DNA from: Isoetes taiwanensis
Lineage: Eukaryota; Streptophyta; Lycopodiopsida; Isoetales; Isoetaceae
NCBI GenBank assembly: GCA_021234155.1
Contig: JAJEKV010000010.1
Coordinates: 15,882,275-15,946,274, forward strand
Reading direction: 5' to 3'
Length of the DNA: 64,000 nucleotides
Part shown: one piece after another, positions 1 through 11,529 of the stretch
Layout: each line of letters begins with the position of its first letter
How positions within the stretch are numbered: the stretch's first letter is position 1
The notes under the pieces: model-generated
Told to the model about the DNA's origin: nothing
Database searches by the model: none
What the model saw: only the letters and a program-made list of their open reading frames with translations
Made by a program: the position numbers and the translations under genes

Positions 1-1345
1 GAGTACCGATTCAAATTGCCATTGTATATTTGTGCAAAATGCCAAAATATAGTTGTTGTTCTAATTCTCAGCAGAATACAAACATCTAACAGTAACTACA
101 ATCATGTGGTAGATGCAATAGGTTTAATACAGCACAAGAACTTTAAGACGATTATGTGCAAGCGACTATCTCCCATACGCCTTATGAAAAAACATAAATT
201 GATGATGTGCAAGCAACTATCTTCCATGCGCCTTCTGAAAAAACAAATACTGCTTCTTAAGCATCAAAGCAATAACGTTACCTCTACTACTCGAATAGAT
301 TTGCATTTAAAACGTGGAAGGCATGGACATTTAGCTGGCGAGTTCCATGGATGTTTTCTATCTTCCACGTCCACCAGCTAGCAGGTATTTGGGCATAACT
401 TGCAAATGCAAGATCCATTTCTCAAGCAAGAGCATCCATTGGAAACCTTAAGGGAAGCTCCAAAAATAAGTCTGGACATACATCTTTCAAATTCCTACTG
501 TATATATGTCAAATACGGCAAAATACATTTAATATTCCAATTCTACAACAGCGTACAAACATGGAGGCAACTCCAAAAAAAAAGCTCTATTGTCCGAATA
601 ACTACTCGAAATACATAAGACATGGATATACTCTAGAAAGAATGGCAAATAATTCATTACCTCCTTAAAATCTCCAAGAACTCAGACGGCCATGTTTACT
701 ATGTGGCATGTCCACCAGCTAGCAGTATTTGGGCATAACTTGCAAATGCAAGATCCATTTCTCAAGCAAGAGTATCCATTGGAAAGCTCAGGGAAAGCTC
801 TAAAAATAAGTCTAGGTACACATATTCCAAATTCCTATTGGATATATCTCAAAAATGGTAAAATACATTTTGTTGTTCTAATTCTACAGCAGAATACAAA
901 CATTGAGGTAATTCCAAAAGGAAAGCTCTATTGTTCGCGTCACTATTCCAAATACATAACACAAGGATATACATTTAAATGAATGGACAAAAGTGAATTG
1001 CCACCTTTTCAAAATCTCCAAGAACTCAGATGGCTGTCTTTACTATGTGGCATGTCCACCAGCTAGTAGATATTTGGGCATAACCTGCAAATGAAAGATC
1101 CATTTGTCAAGCAAGAGTATCCATTGAAAAGCTCAAGGGAATCTCTAAAAATAAGTCTAGACACACCTCCTTCGAATTCCTATTGCATATATCTCAAAAA
1201 TGGCAAAATACATTTGCTGTTCTCATTCTACAGCAGAGTACAATCATGGAGATAACTTCAAAAAAAAAAGCTCTATGGTCCAGGCATAAGCATGCATTGG
1301 AAAGCCTAACAAATGATCTGCCTTTTACCTTTATCTCCACAGATA
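1..1345. repeat. Tandem repeat, ~340-bp unit, about four diverged copies
   Basis: A block beginning CCACCAGCTAGCAG and followed by TTTGGGCATAACTTGCAAATG recurs near 369, 712 and 1056. A second block, beginning ATTCCTA and running into TTCTACAGCAGA, recurs near 494, 832 and 1176, with a partial copy at the window start. The period is about 340 bp. A lone fragment of the unit recurs near 3258-3285. Short ORFs in the array share the same words because of the repetition and are not read as genes. The array probably extends left of the window. Confidence 0.85.
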
Positions 1346-1375
1346 TGAACATGGCAGAAATATTTTTATCTTGAA

Positions 1376-1530
1376 CTCTTTAAGATAAGCACTCATCAGC
1401 TGGAGCTCGTGAATAGAAGTCTCCATGGCGACAGCTTGAGGTGGCTCTACTGCCTCTGAAAGGAATATGGTAATATCATCAATAAGACCTCCTATTGAAG
1501 CAAGTGCTGATTCATTACCTTGACGGTATC
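1376..1530 (-). other. Exon-like fragment, unidentified
   Basis: On the minus strand this stretch reads as about 50 residues of ordinary soluble protein composition, including ASIGGLIDDITIFLSEAVE. No family is recognised. An AAG/GTAATG donor-like site lies at its upstream side, but no clean matching acceptor is seen, so its limits are approximate. It could be an exon of a decayed host gene spread over 1.3-4.3 kb, or chance. Confidence 0.22.
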
Positions 1531-1789
1531 TTCTACCCCTGATGGTATCTTCTACTGCTAACCTGTAGCATAAATAATTATGAGAAACAGTATTTAAATG
1601 TGTCTTCAATATTTTAATTAACTGATACTGTGTCTGTGTTCAACTAAAACTACTTAGAAAATTTCATCTCCTGCTCCAACTTGAAATCAACCAAGCAATC
1701 ACAGATGTGAATTATCCCCACGCATCACAAGCTACAACTCAGACATAGGAAGGGAGAACGAACCTAAATCTTGAGCAACACCGTCAATA

Positions 1790-1935
1790 GTAGCTCCGAT
1801 GCTTTCCCAGGCAACACTGAGTTTAAAACATATCATCAGAGCGACACTGAGTTTTCTGCAACACTGAAAACTCACGATGCTATCACGGCAACACTGAGTT
1901 TCCCAGGCAACACTGAGTTTTCTGCAATCACGGCT
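1790..1935. repeat. Short direct repeats of a CAACACTGAGTTT word
   Basis: The word (G)CAACACTGAGTTT and near copies occur five times in about 140 bp with irregular spacing, some joined to CCCAGG and TTTTCTGCA words. A further AAAACATATCATCAGAGC word links to 2527-2545, suggesting local duplication. No function is seen. Confidence 0.6.
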
Positions 1936-2041
1936 GCTGGGCTTGCTCTGGGCAGAGGAAAGTGAAGACTGGTGACAGACTAGGAAAATTGCATATTCCA
2001 GATGCTCTACAATCATTTTTTAGACGCAATTCACTCTGAAG

Positions 2042-2389
2042 ATATTCTTTGCGGGAAGATTCCTGAAAATTAGAGATGGTTTATCAGTGCCAAAATCACC
2101 GCCATATGGAATCATAACTACCTTGGAAGCGCCTGATGATGCTCTGTGGCACAGATCTGGCTTGATAAATGAACTCTTTTCCATCAACCTTTGGGTGCGA
2201 GTTCTGAAAAACAGTGAACAGTCAAGACATAAGGGCATTACACGGAGGTACATGGAAATTGAAAGATCAACTACCATCATATTTGATATCTGGAAAAGAA
2301 CCTGGCAGATAACCTCTTCAGGAGAAGAATTGGGAGCTATGAATGCAACAATAATTTTTCTATTGTACGGTTTCATCCAGAAGATCCAG
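2042..2389 (+). CDS. Single coding-like exon of unknown protein
   Basis: An open frame of about 115 codons runs from FFAGRFLKIRDG through WHRSGLINELFSIN, RRYMEIERSTT and WKRTWQITSSGEELG to FIQKIQ, ending at CAG/GTGAGC, a good splice donor at 2389/2390. The residue pattern (many W, R and E in context, no low complexity) looks like real protein. I do not recognise the family. No acceptor upstream and no following exon could be placed with confidence. A 172-codon minus-strand ORF overlaps it but reads less like protein. It is probably an exon fragment of a captured or decayed gene. Confidence 0.35.
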
Positions 2390-2407
2390 GTGAGCCTGTT
2401 GGTGTAA

Positions 2408-2487
2408 CCTTTGGTGTAAGTGTTGGCGTGATATAACTGCATGTAAACCTTTGGTGTAAGTGTTCTCGTGATATAACTGCAATGAAA
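2408..2487. repeat. 40-bp tandem duplication
   Basis: Two consecutive 40-bp copies begin CCTTTGGTGTAAGTGTT at 2408 and 2448 and differ at a few bases. They lie just downstream of the possible splice donor at 2390. Confidence 0.75.
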
Positions 2488-2489
2488 TT

Positions 2490-4790
2490 GACTTCCTGAA
2501 GTAAATATTACTTTTAATACTTGTTTAAAACATATCATCAGAGCTGATAAAGCTAGGATTTGAAGTTACCTTCTTCATCTTCCCATGTTCGTCTCAATTT
2601 TGCCGTTTCAGAAGAATATGCCCTTAGTGGGGTCACATCATCTGCTAACAGAACAGCATAAATTACTTAACATCGCAACATCTTCTAATTGCCATTTAAT
2701 GTTTAAGGAGAGCCACCTCTGCTGCATGTGAAGCAACATTCAAATGAGAAGCCCGTTCTAAAGATTCAGCTCTCTCAGAAATAAACAAACAACCCATGAG
2801 TTCGCAGCTTTTCTACAATTAATCATGGACAATCGCAAAATAAATCACATAAATCTCTAACTCAATGTAAAGAAAAAATAATATGCTCTGAAATAGATAC
2901 CACTTATAGAATACAAATCTCACAACAGAGTCATAATTTCATGGTAAATCGAAAATTTTTCAAGGATATATAAGCAACGCAAGAAAAGATAACATCCCTT
3001 ACAATTTAGAGAAATTCAAAAAGCTGATACTGTATTCTAGAATGCGTATACTACCAAAAAGTGAACTGAAACTCCCCAATGCCAGAGAGAGAGCATATGA
3101 TAAGAGATCTAAATTTATATCAACAAATGCCAGTTAAAGGGATATAATGCCAGAGTGACTAATCTGAATGACAAATTGGTCATCGGCCACAAATTATAAG
3201 AGATAACCAACAAATGCCAGTTAAAAGATTGACAATAGAGTGCTTTTCCAATTCAGTAGCTAGCAGATATTTGGGCATAACTTGCAGGCCAATTATGGGG
3301 CTTGTTTGTTAATGAAGCCATAACAGATCTTCCAGGACATTTGCTGACTTATCCTCTTGCAGTCGCGTTGGATGGCTCAGTACATGTACTTCCTGACTTC
3401 CCGTATTTCCCTGACACAAAAGCTTCAATTTTGGGTGCGAGGTCAGGGTACTTGCCTGATATCCTTACCACATGAATCATGTTATCAGGAAGCTTGCAAA
3501 AACTGTGCATAATAGAAGAGCATTTCTTTTCTGTGCTGACCACAGGCAGGCTTACTTCATGTCGGCTGAGACATGAACCCTGTGCAGCAATAAAATCGAT
3601 TGACATTTGAACTTTGACACAAATTATTGTATGCTTCTGCATATGACGAATTCACCAATATAGCCCTTTCTGCATGTGCATGCACCTGCAAAGGGAACAA
3701 TCAAGTTTAAGTACTGCAAGAAAAAAAATAGACAGACTTTCTTCCTTCCTTCTGCTCTACTAGAGGATCCAGACCTTTTGTAGACCTTTTGTACACCTCT
3801 AAATCTCATTTAAGGGTGCTGTAGGTTCTAATGCACATGCTTAATAATTAGGTAAAAATACTGTACAGAGGCAAAATTCTAAGACTTCTGGCTTACCAGT
3901 TTGCCGATAACTATTTGACGGTGCATCTTCGTCAATATATTCGCCTCTCTCGTATCCTAAAAATTGTGAAATCACCCACAATCAGCATCCAAATCATACT
4001 AAAGTAGCATTGCATGCAATGGAAAATTACCATCTGGGAAAGCATTTGTTGATGAGACTGCAAAAGATTCAAATCTTTTGCAGAGACTGGACTAGGAGCG
4101 TAGATCATTGAATTCAATTTCCAATACTCTATCAACATCGAGATGGAGAATACTAAACGTTAAGCAACTGATTCTTTGAAGTGAAGGTTTAAAACAGAGA
4201 AACCGACGGGCAATGGAAGCAGAAAAGGCCGGTTCAGCAGTTTCGCCACACCTAAGAAGCACAAAATGGATCAATTCTGCCGTACTTCATCTATCTCCAC
4301 AAAAAAAGTTAAGATCTAAAATGAAACACAAATGCTGGAAGACAACGAACCCTGGCCAAGCCGGTTTTCTTATAGTTCCACAATATCGTAAAAAGGCAAC
4401 AAAGTTGATGTATCTGCAAAAACGTTAGGATAGAAAATGAAATGCAGACAGTTCTCTTCTAGTCCTGGATTATGTAACTGCAGCATCGACGGCAATGTCG
4501 ACCACGTAACCAAGCCATTCCAAATCATTCACAACGGCATAAGACTGACGAGGAAGATGGCAAAACTTAAACTGGTTGGATCTTACATTCGAATCAAAGA
4601 TAGAATAGTAGCGATTTTTTGCAAAAACCTGGTCGAAATCGCTGGCTACCTCACATAACATGCAAGAAAGAGGAAAAGCGATTATGGTTCCTCAAATCCC
4701 TGGCCGCCATAGCAGACACAGTCCTTTGCAAAATCTTATGTGCGTTTCTGTGCCCACAATAACCTGTAAGTACTAAAGAGGGATTCCCTT
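2490..4790. other. Gene-poor stretch with scattered exon-like pieces
   Basis: No complete gene is visible. On the minus strand, 3349-3620 reads as a plausible protein segment (including LPVVSTEKKCSS and YPDLAPKIEAFV) with possible splice signals inside, but no family is recognised and the frame is interrupted. Other short ORFs (3932-4138, 4092-4274, 4437-4658) are not supported by family resemblance. It may be remnants of one minus-strand gene. Confidence 0.3.
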
Positions 4791-4799
4791 TTTCCATTT

Positions 4800-5243
4800 C
4801 ATGCAGACGAACAGCCATAGCCATGGACCCCGTATTTGGAGTCCGGGATCCGGTCTTTCTGGACAGATTTGACTCGGTCTTTCCGGACTCCCGTGATCAG
4901 CCACGCCATGGCCATCACAACGCGATGGGAGCCATCAACCCGGCCATGCCATTCCCGCATGCATCCGATGCCATTCGGGCATGCATCTGAACTGCGCGGT
5001 TCAACCGCGCATGAGCATACCAGTCTGCTGCTCATACCTCATTCTCACAAGTCCTGCAGGTCCGTGGTACCTGCGGGCAGGTGCATTCAAGAGGGAACGA
5101 CTTTTGAACGGACGTGAGGTGGTATTTCTGGCCAAGCGGGAAAGGAATTGGCAATGGTTGGATTTGTGGCCAATTTCCTCTGAATTTTTGATGCTCCTCT
5201 CATTCCGACCCATTGAAGCGCCAGTGATTTGAGCAGCAGCAGC
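4800..5243 (+). promoter_or_regulatory. GC-rich 5' region of the MULE transposase gene
   Basis: This stretch is clearly GC- and CpG-richer than its neighbours and leads into the likely start codon at 5244. It contains a near-perfect palindrome TGCGCGGTTCAACCGCGCA at about 4993-5011 and a repeated GCATGCATC word (about 4957-4988). Its position suggests the element end or promoter of the transposase gene. No TATA box or terminal inverted repeat was confirmed. Confidence 0.3.
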
Positions 5244-6911
5244 CATGGAGGCAGAGGAGGACGACCCCGAGTTGGACCAGGTAAGTTATTCTGATATATT
5301 GATAGAGCAGCAAGATTGATAGAGCAGGCTCCCATTCGTGGGAGCATTTTTCAGAGTCTTTAGGTATGTTTTTGCATTTGTGATTTCCAGAAGCTTTTGA
5401 CCGTTTTCTAGTTTGCAATTGCAATGGGAGATCGAGCATCATTCCTGTGTAGCGAAATCCACCACTCCACACCAATCTGTTCCTGTTCATGTATGCTATA
5501 TCCCCACAAACAGGGTTGAGGATTTAGTGGAAGGGGAGCAGAATTTGCCAGGATGCAATACCACATTCCGGAAGCGTGGATCTCGGGGGAGAGAAGAGGG
5601 ATCAGCCAAGAAGAAAGTTGACCAGCACGCACACTTGAAATTAACCAAGTAAGCCATTTCTTGTCTGATTGTCTGCTTTGGTTACAAGTTAAGTTTGTTA
5701 GTAAGGAAGTCAGTTTCAGTTAGTTTGGCCCTACTTTTCCTTGATTATGTTAATAATTAAAGTAGTCTTCTTCTTCTTTGTAGCTTCTTGTTTGATTGTC
5801 TGCTTTGGTTTGATTGTTTGGGATACACAAGTTAAGTTTGTTAGTAAGGAAATCAGTTTCAGTTAGTTTGGCCATACTTTTCCTTGCTTATGTTAATAAT
5901 TAAAGTAGTCTTCTTCTTCTTTGTAGCTACTGGTGCAGCTATGGCCCTGAGGATTATCGTGAGCGCACTCGTGATATCAAAGATAAAACATCCCGAGCTG
6001 CAATTGCTGAAGCTAAGAGGAAGGATCCTTCCTACTCAAAGAGATGTAGAGGACCGAGTATTAGACGAGGTTGCAGGTGCCATTTTCAGGTCAAACAGTT
6101 GTATTTGAAGCCCGAGATATGTAAGATTACATTCTATGAGATGAGACATATTGATAGTAAAGGCATGGTCTGCCATGGAATGGAGGATCCCCAATGCTTT
6201 AGAACAAGGCATGATGTAGCTCTATGGTTATTAAAGGGTAAGAAGACTTGGGCATACCAACAGTTGATCCATAACCACACTCCCCAAAAAGTCTATCGTC
6301 AACACCAGGAGCAATGGTCCTTAAAGCATAAGATGCATCCCAATGCTCCCAAGAATAGAGATGAATTCCTGGCTATGGATGATCTGTATAACTTGTCCCG
6401 CAAGGTCGCTGCTGACACATGGATGCTACACAAGGATGTGGCCACAAGTGTGAGGATGTGGGTTGACTTACACCAGGAGGATGTGTTCTTGTATCAGGAG
6501 GGTGTTCCTTTTATTTTGGGCATCATCACCCCCTTTCAAATGAAGATATTGTTGGAACATGGAAGGGGGAATGCTGTAGCCATGGACTCAACCTTCAAGA
6601 CCAATGATCATTGTTACAGCTTGTATACCCTGCTAGTATATGACACACATGGAAATGGTGTCCCTGTTGCTTGGGTTCTAACCCCTAGTGCCACCCAGGA
6701 AGACATCCACCCTTGGCTGATGGCAATGAAGAACCGTATACATAGAGAGGACCCATCATGGGAACCTTCATGTTTCATTGTGGATGACGCACAGGCTGAG
6801 ATAAATGCCTTGAAGGACGTATGGCCTAGAACCAATATTCAGTTGTGTATCTGGCATGTGAGAAGAAGCTGGATGAAGATGCTCTTGAACAGAGTAGGAC
6901 AGAGTACTTGA
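5244..6911 (+). CDS. MULE-type transposase, 3'-truncated, spliced
   Basis: The body is one exon at 5927-6911, joined in phase to an upstream exon ending at 5648 (AA/GTAAGC ... TTTGTAG/C). The joint gives LTNYWCSYGPEDYRER, followed by KRCRG and GCRCHF, a zinc-finger-like Cys/His region. The DDE-type core follows: AMDSTFKTND (first Asp) at about 6583, then PVAWVL, SCFIVDDAQAEINAL (second Asp) at about 6770, and LCIWHVRRSW. This pattern is typical of plant MULE/FAR1-related transposases. The frame stops at 6911 soon after the CxxH motif, so the last acidic residue and any SWIM finger are missing. A possible first exon, MEAEEDDPELDQ, lies at 5244-5279 with a GTAAGT donor, but its acceptor (near 5411, 5450 or 5511) does not fit cleanly. 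Probably a dead copy. Confidence 0.8.
5649..5926 (+). repeat. Intron carrying a ~135-bp tandem duplication
   Basis: The intron of the transposase gene holds two copies of a block beginning TTGATTGTCTGCTTTGGTT and ending TCTTCTTCTTCTTTGTAG (about 5650-5780 and 5788-5926). The duplication also doubles the 3' splice site, at 5780 and 5926. Only the second joins the transposase frame. Confidence 0.8.
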
Positions 6912-7164
6912 TTTGCTACATGTGATGCACATGCACGATCACATGTCCTTATACTAGTATTCCATGCAAGACAAGTTACTTCAACTACTTCAATTACTTA
7001 ACGCCTATTTTTGCATAACAAAACCATCAAGAATTTGATTTGTATTCCTTGACGGGGTGCAGGACCGCTGCAACAAATCCCTAAGCATTAATGTCATAGG
7101 ACCACGCAAAATCCTAACAATATCCTAACGTCATCAAGTCCATGTCCATGTCATTCATATCTTG
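6912..7164. other. No gene seen
   Basis: This short AT-rich segment lies between the broken end of the transposase frame and the minisatellite. A GTAGGA after 6894 could be a splice donor, but no following exon is found before the repeat starts. Confidence 0.4.
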
Positions 7165-8265
7165 CCTTGGTCATTCATGCGTTGGAGCCTACGTGGCATG
7201 TTGAAGCCTTGGTGGCATGTTGGAGCGTAGGTGGCATGTTGGAGCCTAGGTATCATGTTAGAGCTCACGTCGCATGTTGGAGCCAGTGGCATGTTGCGAC
7301 CTACATGGCATGTTGGCTGATGGTGGCATATTTGAGCCACGTTGGCATGCTTGAGCCTAGGTGGCACGTTGGAGCCAACTTGGCATGTTGGAGCCTATGT
7401 GGCATGTTGGAGCTCACGTGGCATGTTGGAGCCCAGGTGGCATGTTGGAGCCTAGGTGGCATGCTAGGTGGCATGTTGGAGCCACGTGGCATGTTGGGCG
7501 TAGGTGGCACGTTGGAGCCTAGGTGGCATGCTAGAGCTCTCACGAGGCATGTTGGAGCCTAGTTGACATGTTGGAGCCTCGTGGCATGTTGGAGCCTTGG
7601 TGGCATGTTGGAGCCTAGGTGGCATATTTGAGCCACCTTGGCGTGCTTGAGCCTAGGTGGCACGTTGGAGCCAACTTAGCATGTTGGAGCTCACGTGGCA
7701 TGTTGGAGCAAACGTGGCATGTTGGAGCCCACGTGGCATGTTGGAGCTCACGTGGCATGTTGGAGCCCAGGTGGCATGTTGGAGCCCACGTGGCATGTTG
7801 GAGCATAGGTGGCATGTTGGAGCCTAGGTGGCATGCTAGGTGGCATGTTGGAGCCCACGTGGCATGTTGGAGCATAGGTGGCATGTTGGAGCCTAGGTGG
7901 CATGTTGGAGCCTACGTGGCATGTTTCAGCCACCTTGGCACGCTTGAGCCTAGGTGGCATGTTGGAGCCACCTTGGCATGTTGGAGCCTAGGTGGCATGT
8001 TGGAGCCTAGGTGGCAAGTTGGAGCCTAGGTGGCATGCTAGAGCTCACGAGGCATGTTGGAGCCTAGTTGGCATGTTGGAGCCTACGTGGCATGTTGAAG
8101 CCCGTGGCATGTTGGAGCCTAGGTGGCATATTTGAGCCACCTTGGCATGCTTGAGCCTAGGTGGAACGTTGGAGCCAACTTGGCATGTTGGAGCTCACGT
8201 GGCATGTTGGAGCTCACGTGGCATGTTGGAGCCCAGGTAGCATGTTATAGCCTAGGTGGCCAGAC
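7165..8265. repeat. Minisatellite, 19-bp unit (forward)
   Basis: About 55 head-to-tail copies of a unit close to GTGGCATGTTGGAGCCTAG occur with period 19, mixed with variants TTGAGCCACCTTGGCATGC and GAGCTCACGTGGCATGTTG. A higher-order pattern is visible: blocks around 7330-7560, 7620-7830 and 8120-8240 share the same order of variants. The ORFs across it (in both strands and several frames, rich in CWSLGGMLEP or SNMPPRLQHA) are products of the 19-bp period and not genes. Confidence 0.95.
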
Positions 8266-8270
8266 CCCAG

Positions 8271-9100
8271 GAGACGGACATCACAAAGGTTACCGAGGCA
8301 GGCTTTCCTACCAGTGCTTATCCGGGAGGGCAAATGCCAATGCCTCCCTTCCCGGAACCCGGTTTCCCTATCCGACCGTTGAATTCTCCATTCGGGTAAC
8401 TTGCTTCGAAAGGTGCTCAAAAATTCAAGATCTGTCAGGGAGAACATATCAAACCGCCAAAGTGTCTCCGTAGTCGACCGTAGAAACCCAAGTGTTTTGT
8501 CGTTCGGGCAATTACAAAGGCTCAGGAATGGAGATTTGACTTCGCCATATCGTCCAGAAACAATGAAATTACCCTAGGGACCAAGTTACGGTCATTTTTG
8601 CAAAGAAAAGAAACACGAACCCTCTACATGGCAAGATGATACGCACCCTCCGATAAGGCCAATTCACTTCGAACGTGTTGGACATGAGCTATTTTGGCAC
8701 TTTCGAGGAGGAGGGGTGGTCTTCGCCCACGAAACTTGGTCTCGGGGTAATGTCGATGTTTGAGTCCATTTGGCGAGTCGGATCCGCAGCCGGGGTGGGA
8801 GAGTTGCCCGTCCGTGGCCAAGGACCCTCCAGAGAGGACCTTTGGGACGAACTTCTTCTGGAAGGTTTTAGGGCTCCGTCTTCTGGCATCAATGCCCTCC
8901 CACTACCTCATGACATTGTGCAAGATCCTGGTCCAATCTGGCTAGGGTATGGCCTCCAAAACGTAAACCTTGTGCGTTGCTAGGTTATTGTAGGGTTTAC
9001 GTTATGGAGGTCGAGTTTTATTCAATTGCACTTGAGACATGGTCGAGAAACTGCAGTTGAAAACAAGAAGCAATAGAAACTGTCGAAATGGGGTTTGGAT
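8271..9100 (+). repeat. Left arm of a ~820-bp imperfect inverted repeat
   Basis: From ACCGAGGCAGGCTTTCCTAC through GGGACCAAGTTACGG and GGAGAGTTGCCCGTCC to AACAAGAAGCAATAGAAAC, the sequence reappears in reverse complement at about 9690-10510. The first ~260 bp are also repeated directly at 9102-9350. The arms differ by scattered substitutions and small indels. Short ORFs are open in several frames but none is convincing. Probably part of a non-autonomous element. Confidence 0.85.
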
Positions 9101-9365
9101 TTACCGAGGCAGGCTTTCCTACCAGTGCTCCTCCGGGAGGGCAAATGCCAATGCCTCCCTTCCCGGAACCCGGTTTCCCTATCCGACCGTTGAATTCTCC
9201 ATTCAAGTAACTTGCTTCGAGCAGGCTCAAGAAAATTCAAGATCTGTCCGGGAGAACATATCCCTCCGCAAAGTGTCCTGCAGTCGACCGTGTAGAAACC
9301 CAAGTGTTTTGTCGTTCGGGCAGTACAAAGGCTCCGGAATGGAGATTTGACTGGGAGGAGGATAA
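9101..9365 (+). repeat. Direct second copy of the first 260 bp of the arm
   Basis: This block again begins ACCGAGGCAGGCTTTCCTAC and ends near GGAATGGAGATTTGAC, matching 8291-8550. It is cleaner than the 8291 copy, which has several one- to three-base differences. Confidence 0.85.
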
Positions 9366-9800
9366 ATCCAAACCCCATTTCGTCAGTTTCTATTGCTTCT
9401 TGTTTTCAACTCCAGCTTCTCGACCATGTCTCAAGTGCAACTGAATAAAACTCGACCTCCATAACGTAAACCCTACAATAACCTAGCAACGCACAGGGTT
9501 CACGTTTTGGAGGCCAAAACGTGGTCGACTTCTTTGATAACGTGGTGGACCATTTCTAAACATGCATGGGGAGCCATGAGAACTGAAATAACAGAGTTTC
9601 GATCTATTGGCCAACCCGAGTGATCCCAAACAATTTTGCTACTGCATAAGGCGCTCTAGACTTTTTGCAAAACTAGGAGGAGATTGAATCCAAATCCCAT
9701 TTTGTTAGTTTCTATTGCTTCTTGTTTTCAACTGCAGCTTCTCGACCATGTCCCAAGTGCAACTGAATAAAACTCGACCTCCATAACGTAAACCCTACAA
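9366..9800. repeat. Direct repeat, first copy (partner 10493-10930)
   Basis: This block runs from AAACCCCATTTCGTCAGTTT through CGTGGTCGACTTCTTTGATA and CAGAGTTTCGATCTATTGGC to AACGTAAACCCTACAATAA. It matches 10493-10930 almost base for base. Confidence 0.85.
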
Positions 9801-10510
9801 TAACCTGGCAAGGCACAGGATTTGCATTTTGGAGGCCATACCCTAGCCAGATTGGACCAGGATCTTGCACAATGCCATGAGGTAGTGGGAGGGCGTTGAC
9901 GCTTTAAGAGGCGAGCCCTAAAACCTTCCGTAAGAAGTTCGACCCAAAGGTCCTCTCGGAGGGTCCCCGGCCCGCGGACGGGCAACTCTCCCCACCCAAA
10001 GCTGTGATTTGACTCGCCAAGCGGACTCAAAACATCGACATTACCCGGAGACCAAGTTTCGTGGGCGAAGACCACCCTTGCTCGGGCGCCAAAAGTAGCT
10101 CATGTCCAACACGTTCGTAGTGAATTGGCCTTAGCGGAGGGTGCAGAATACTGCCATGTAGAGGGTTCGTGTTTCTTTTGCTGCAAAAAATGACCGTGTA
10201 ACTTGGTCCCTAGGGTAATTTCGCTGTTTCGGACGACATGGCGAAGTCAAATCTCCATTCCGGAGTCTTTGTACTGCCCGAACGACAAAACACTTGGGTT
10301 TCTACACGGTCGACTGCAGGACACTTTGTGGAGGGATATGTTCTCCCGGACAGATCTTGAATTTTTTTGAGCCTGCTCGAAGCAAGTTACCTGAATGGAG
10401 AATTCAATGGTCGGATAGGGAAACCGGGTTCCGGGAAGGGAGGCACTGGCATTTGCCCTCCCGGAGGAGCACTGGTAGGAAAGCCTGCCTCGGTAAATAC
10501 AAACCCCATT
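9690..10510 (-). repeat. Right arm of the ~820-bp inverted repeat
   Basis: This is the reverse complement of 8271-9100: it contains GGACGGGCAACTCTCC, the same NotI-like GC-rich centre, and ends with GTAGGAAAGCCTGCCTCGGT. With the left arm and the ~590-bp centre, a transcript across the locus could fold into a long imperfect hairpin. Confidence 0.85.
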
Positions 10511-10930
10511 TCGTCAGTTTCTATTGCTTCTTGTTTTCAACTGCAGCTTCTCTACCATGTCTCAAGTGCAACTGAATAAAACGACCTCCATAACGTAAAC
10601 CCTACAATAACCTAGCAACGCACAGGGTTTATGTTTTGGAGGCCAAAACGTGGTCGACTTCTTTGATAACTAGGTGGACCATTTCTAAACATGCATGGGG
10701 AGCCATGAGAACTGAAATAACAGAGTTTCGATCTATTGGCCAACCCGAGTGATCCCAAACAATTTTGCTACTGCATAAGGCGCTCTAGACTTTTTGCAAA
10801 ACTAGGAGGAGATTGAATCCAAATCCCATTTTGTTAGTTTCTATTGCTTCTTGTTTTCAACTGCAGCTTCTCGACCATGTCTCAAGTGCAACTGAATAAA
10901 ACTCGACCTCCATAACGTAAACCCTACAAT
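10493..10930. repeat. Direct repeat, second copy (partner 9366-9800)
   Basis: Near-identical to 9366-9800, including the GCATGGGGAGCCATGAGAAC and AAGGCGCTCTAGACTTTTTG words. Confidence 0.85.
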
Positions 10931-10969
10931 AACCTAGCAAGGCACAGGGTTTACGTGCCATATCCCCAC

Positions 10970-11165
10970 TCGGAATGCCTAGATGGCATGCTTGAGCCTA
11001 GGTGCCATGCCTGACCCACATTGGCATGTTGGAGAACTTGGCATGTTGGAGCGTATTTGGCATGTTGGAGCTGATGTGGCATGCTTGACCCTAGGTGGCA
11101 TGTTAGAGCCTAGGTGGCATGGTGGAGCCACGTTGGCGTATTAGAGCCTACGTGGCATGTTGTTG
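10970..11165. repeat. Short 19-bp minisatellite block (forward)
   Basis: Roughly ten degenerate copies of the GGCATGTTGGAGCCTAGGT unit lie in the same orientation as the 7.2-8.3 kb array, more diverged than there. Confidence 0.8.
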
Positions 11166-11529
11166 CGTAGGTGTAATTTAGAATGGTAGGCGAATCTTAG
11201 GTATTCGGGATTAGTTATGTTGACGAATTTTAATTTCTAGTTATAGAAAGCTAGGCGAGTTTTGATCATTGTTATTTAGCCTTGCAAGTGGAAACTGTTG
11301 TATCTCCTGAGTGAAATTTAACTCGGGAATAATGACTACATACTTAAATATAGACCATACATCATGTACCCCCTAACCTTGTCGACGATTTTATTTTTCC
11401 CATATCAAGATTAGTGCAAGAACTGAGTCCAGATGAAACTTATAAGGAAGATATGGATCTAGGGTAGTTGGTACTCGTGTTGGTAATGACATCAAAGTAG
11501 AAACTAGGCCTCTGATTATATCAATGCAT
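11166..11529. other. No gene seen
   Basis: Unique AT-rich sequence between the forward and inverted minisatellite blocks. No coding frame, RNA gene or repeat was recognised. Confidence 0.4.

Noticed and set aside
4836-5117. 93-codon ORF in GC-rich DNA
   Set aside because: High GC keeps several overlapping frames open on both strands; no family pattern, and it lies in the probable 5' region of the transposase gene.
7167-8473. Several ORFs over 100 codons in both strands with CWSLGGMLEP or SNMPPRLQHA words
   Set aside because: They follow from the 19-bp minisatellite; all frames and both strands show the same words, and no start or splice signals fit.
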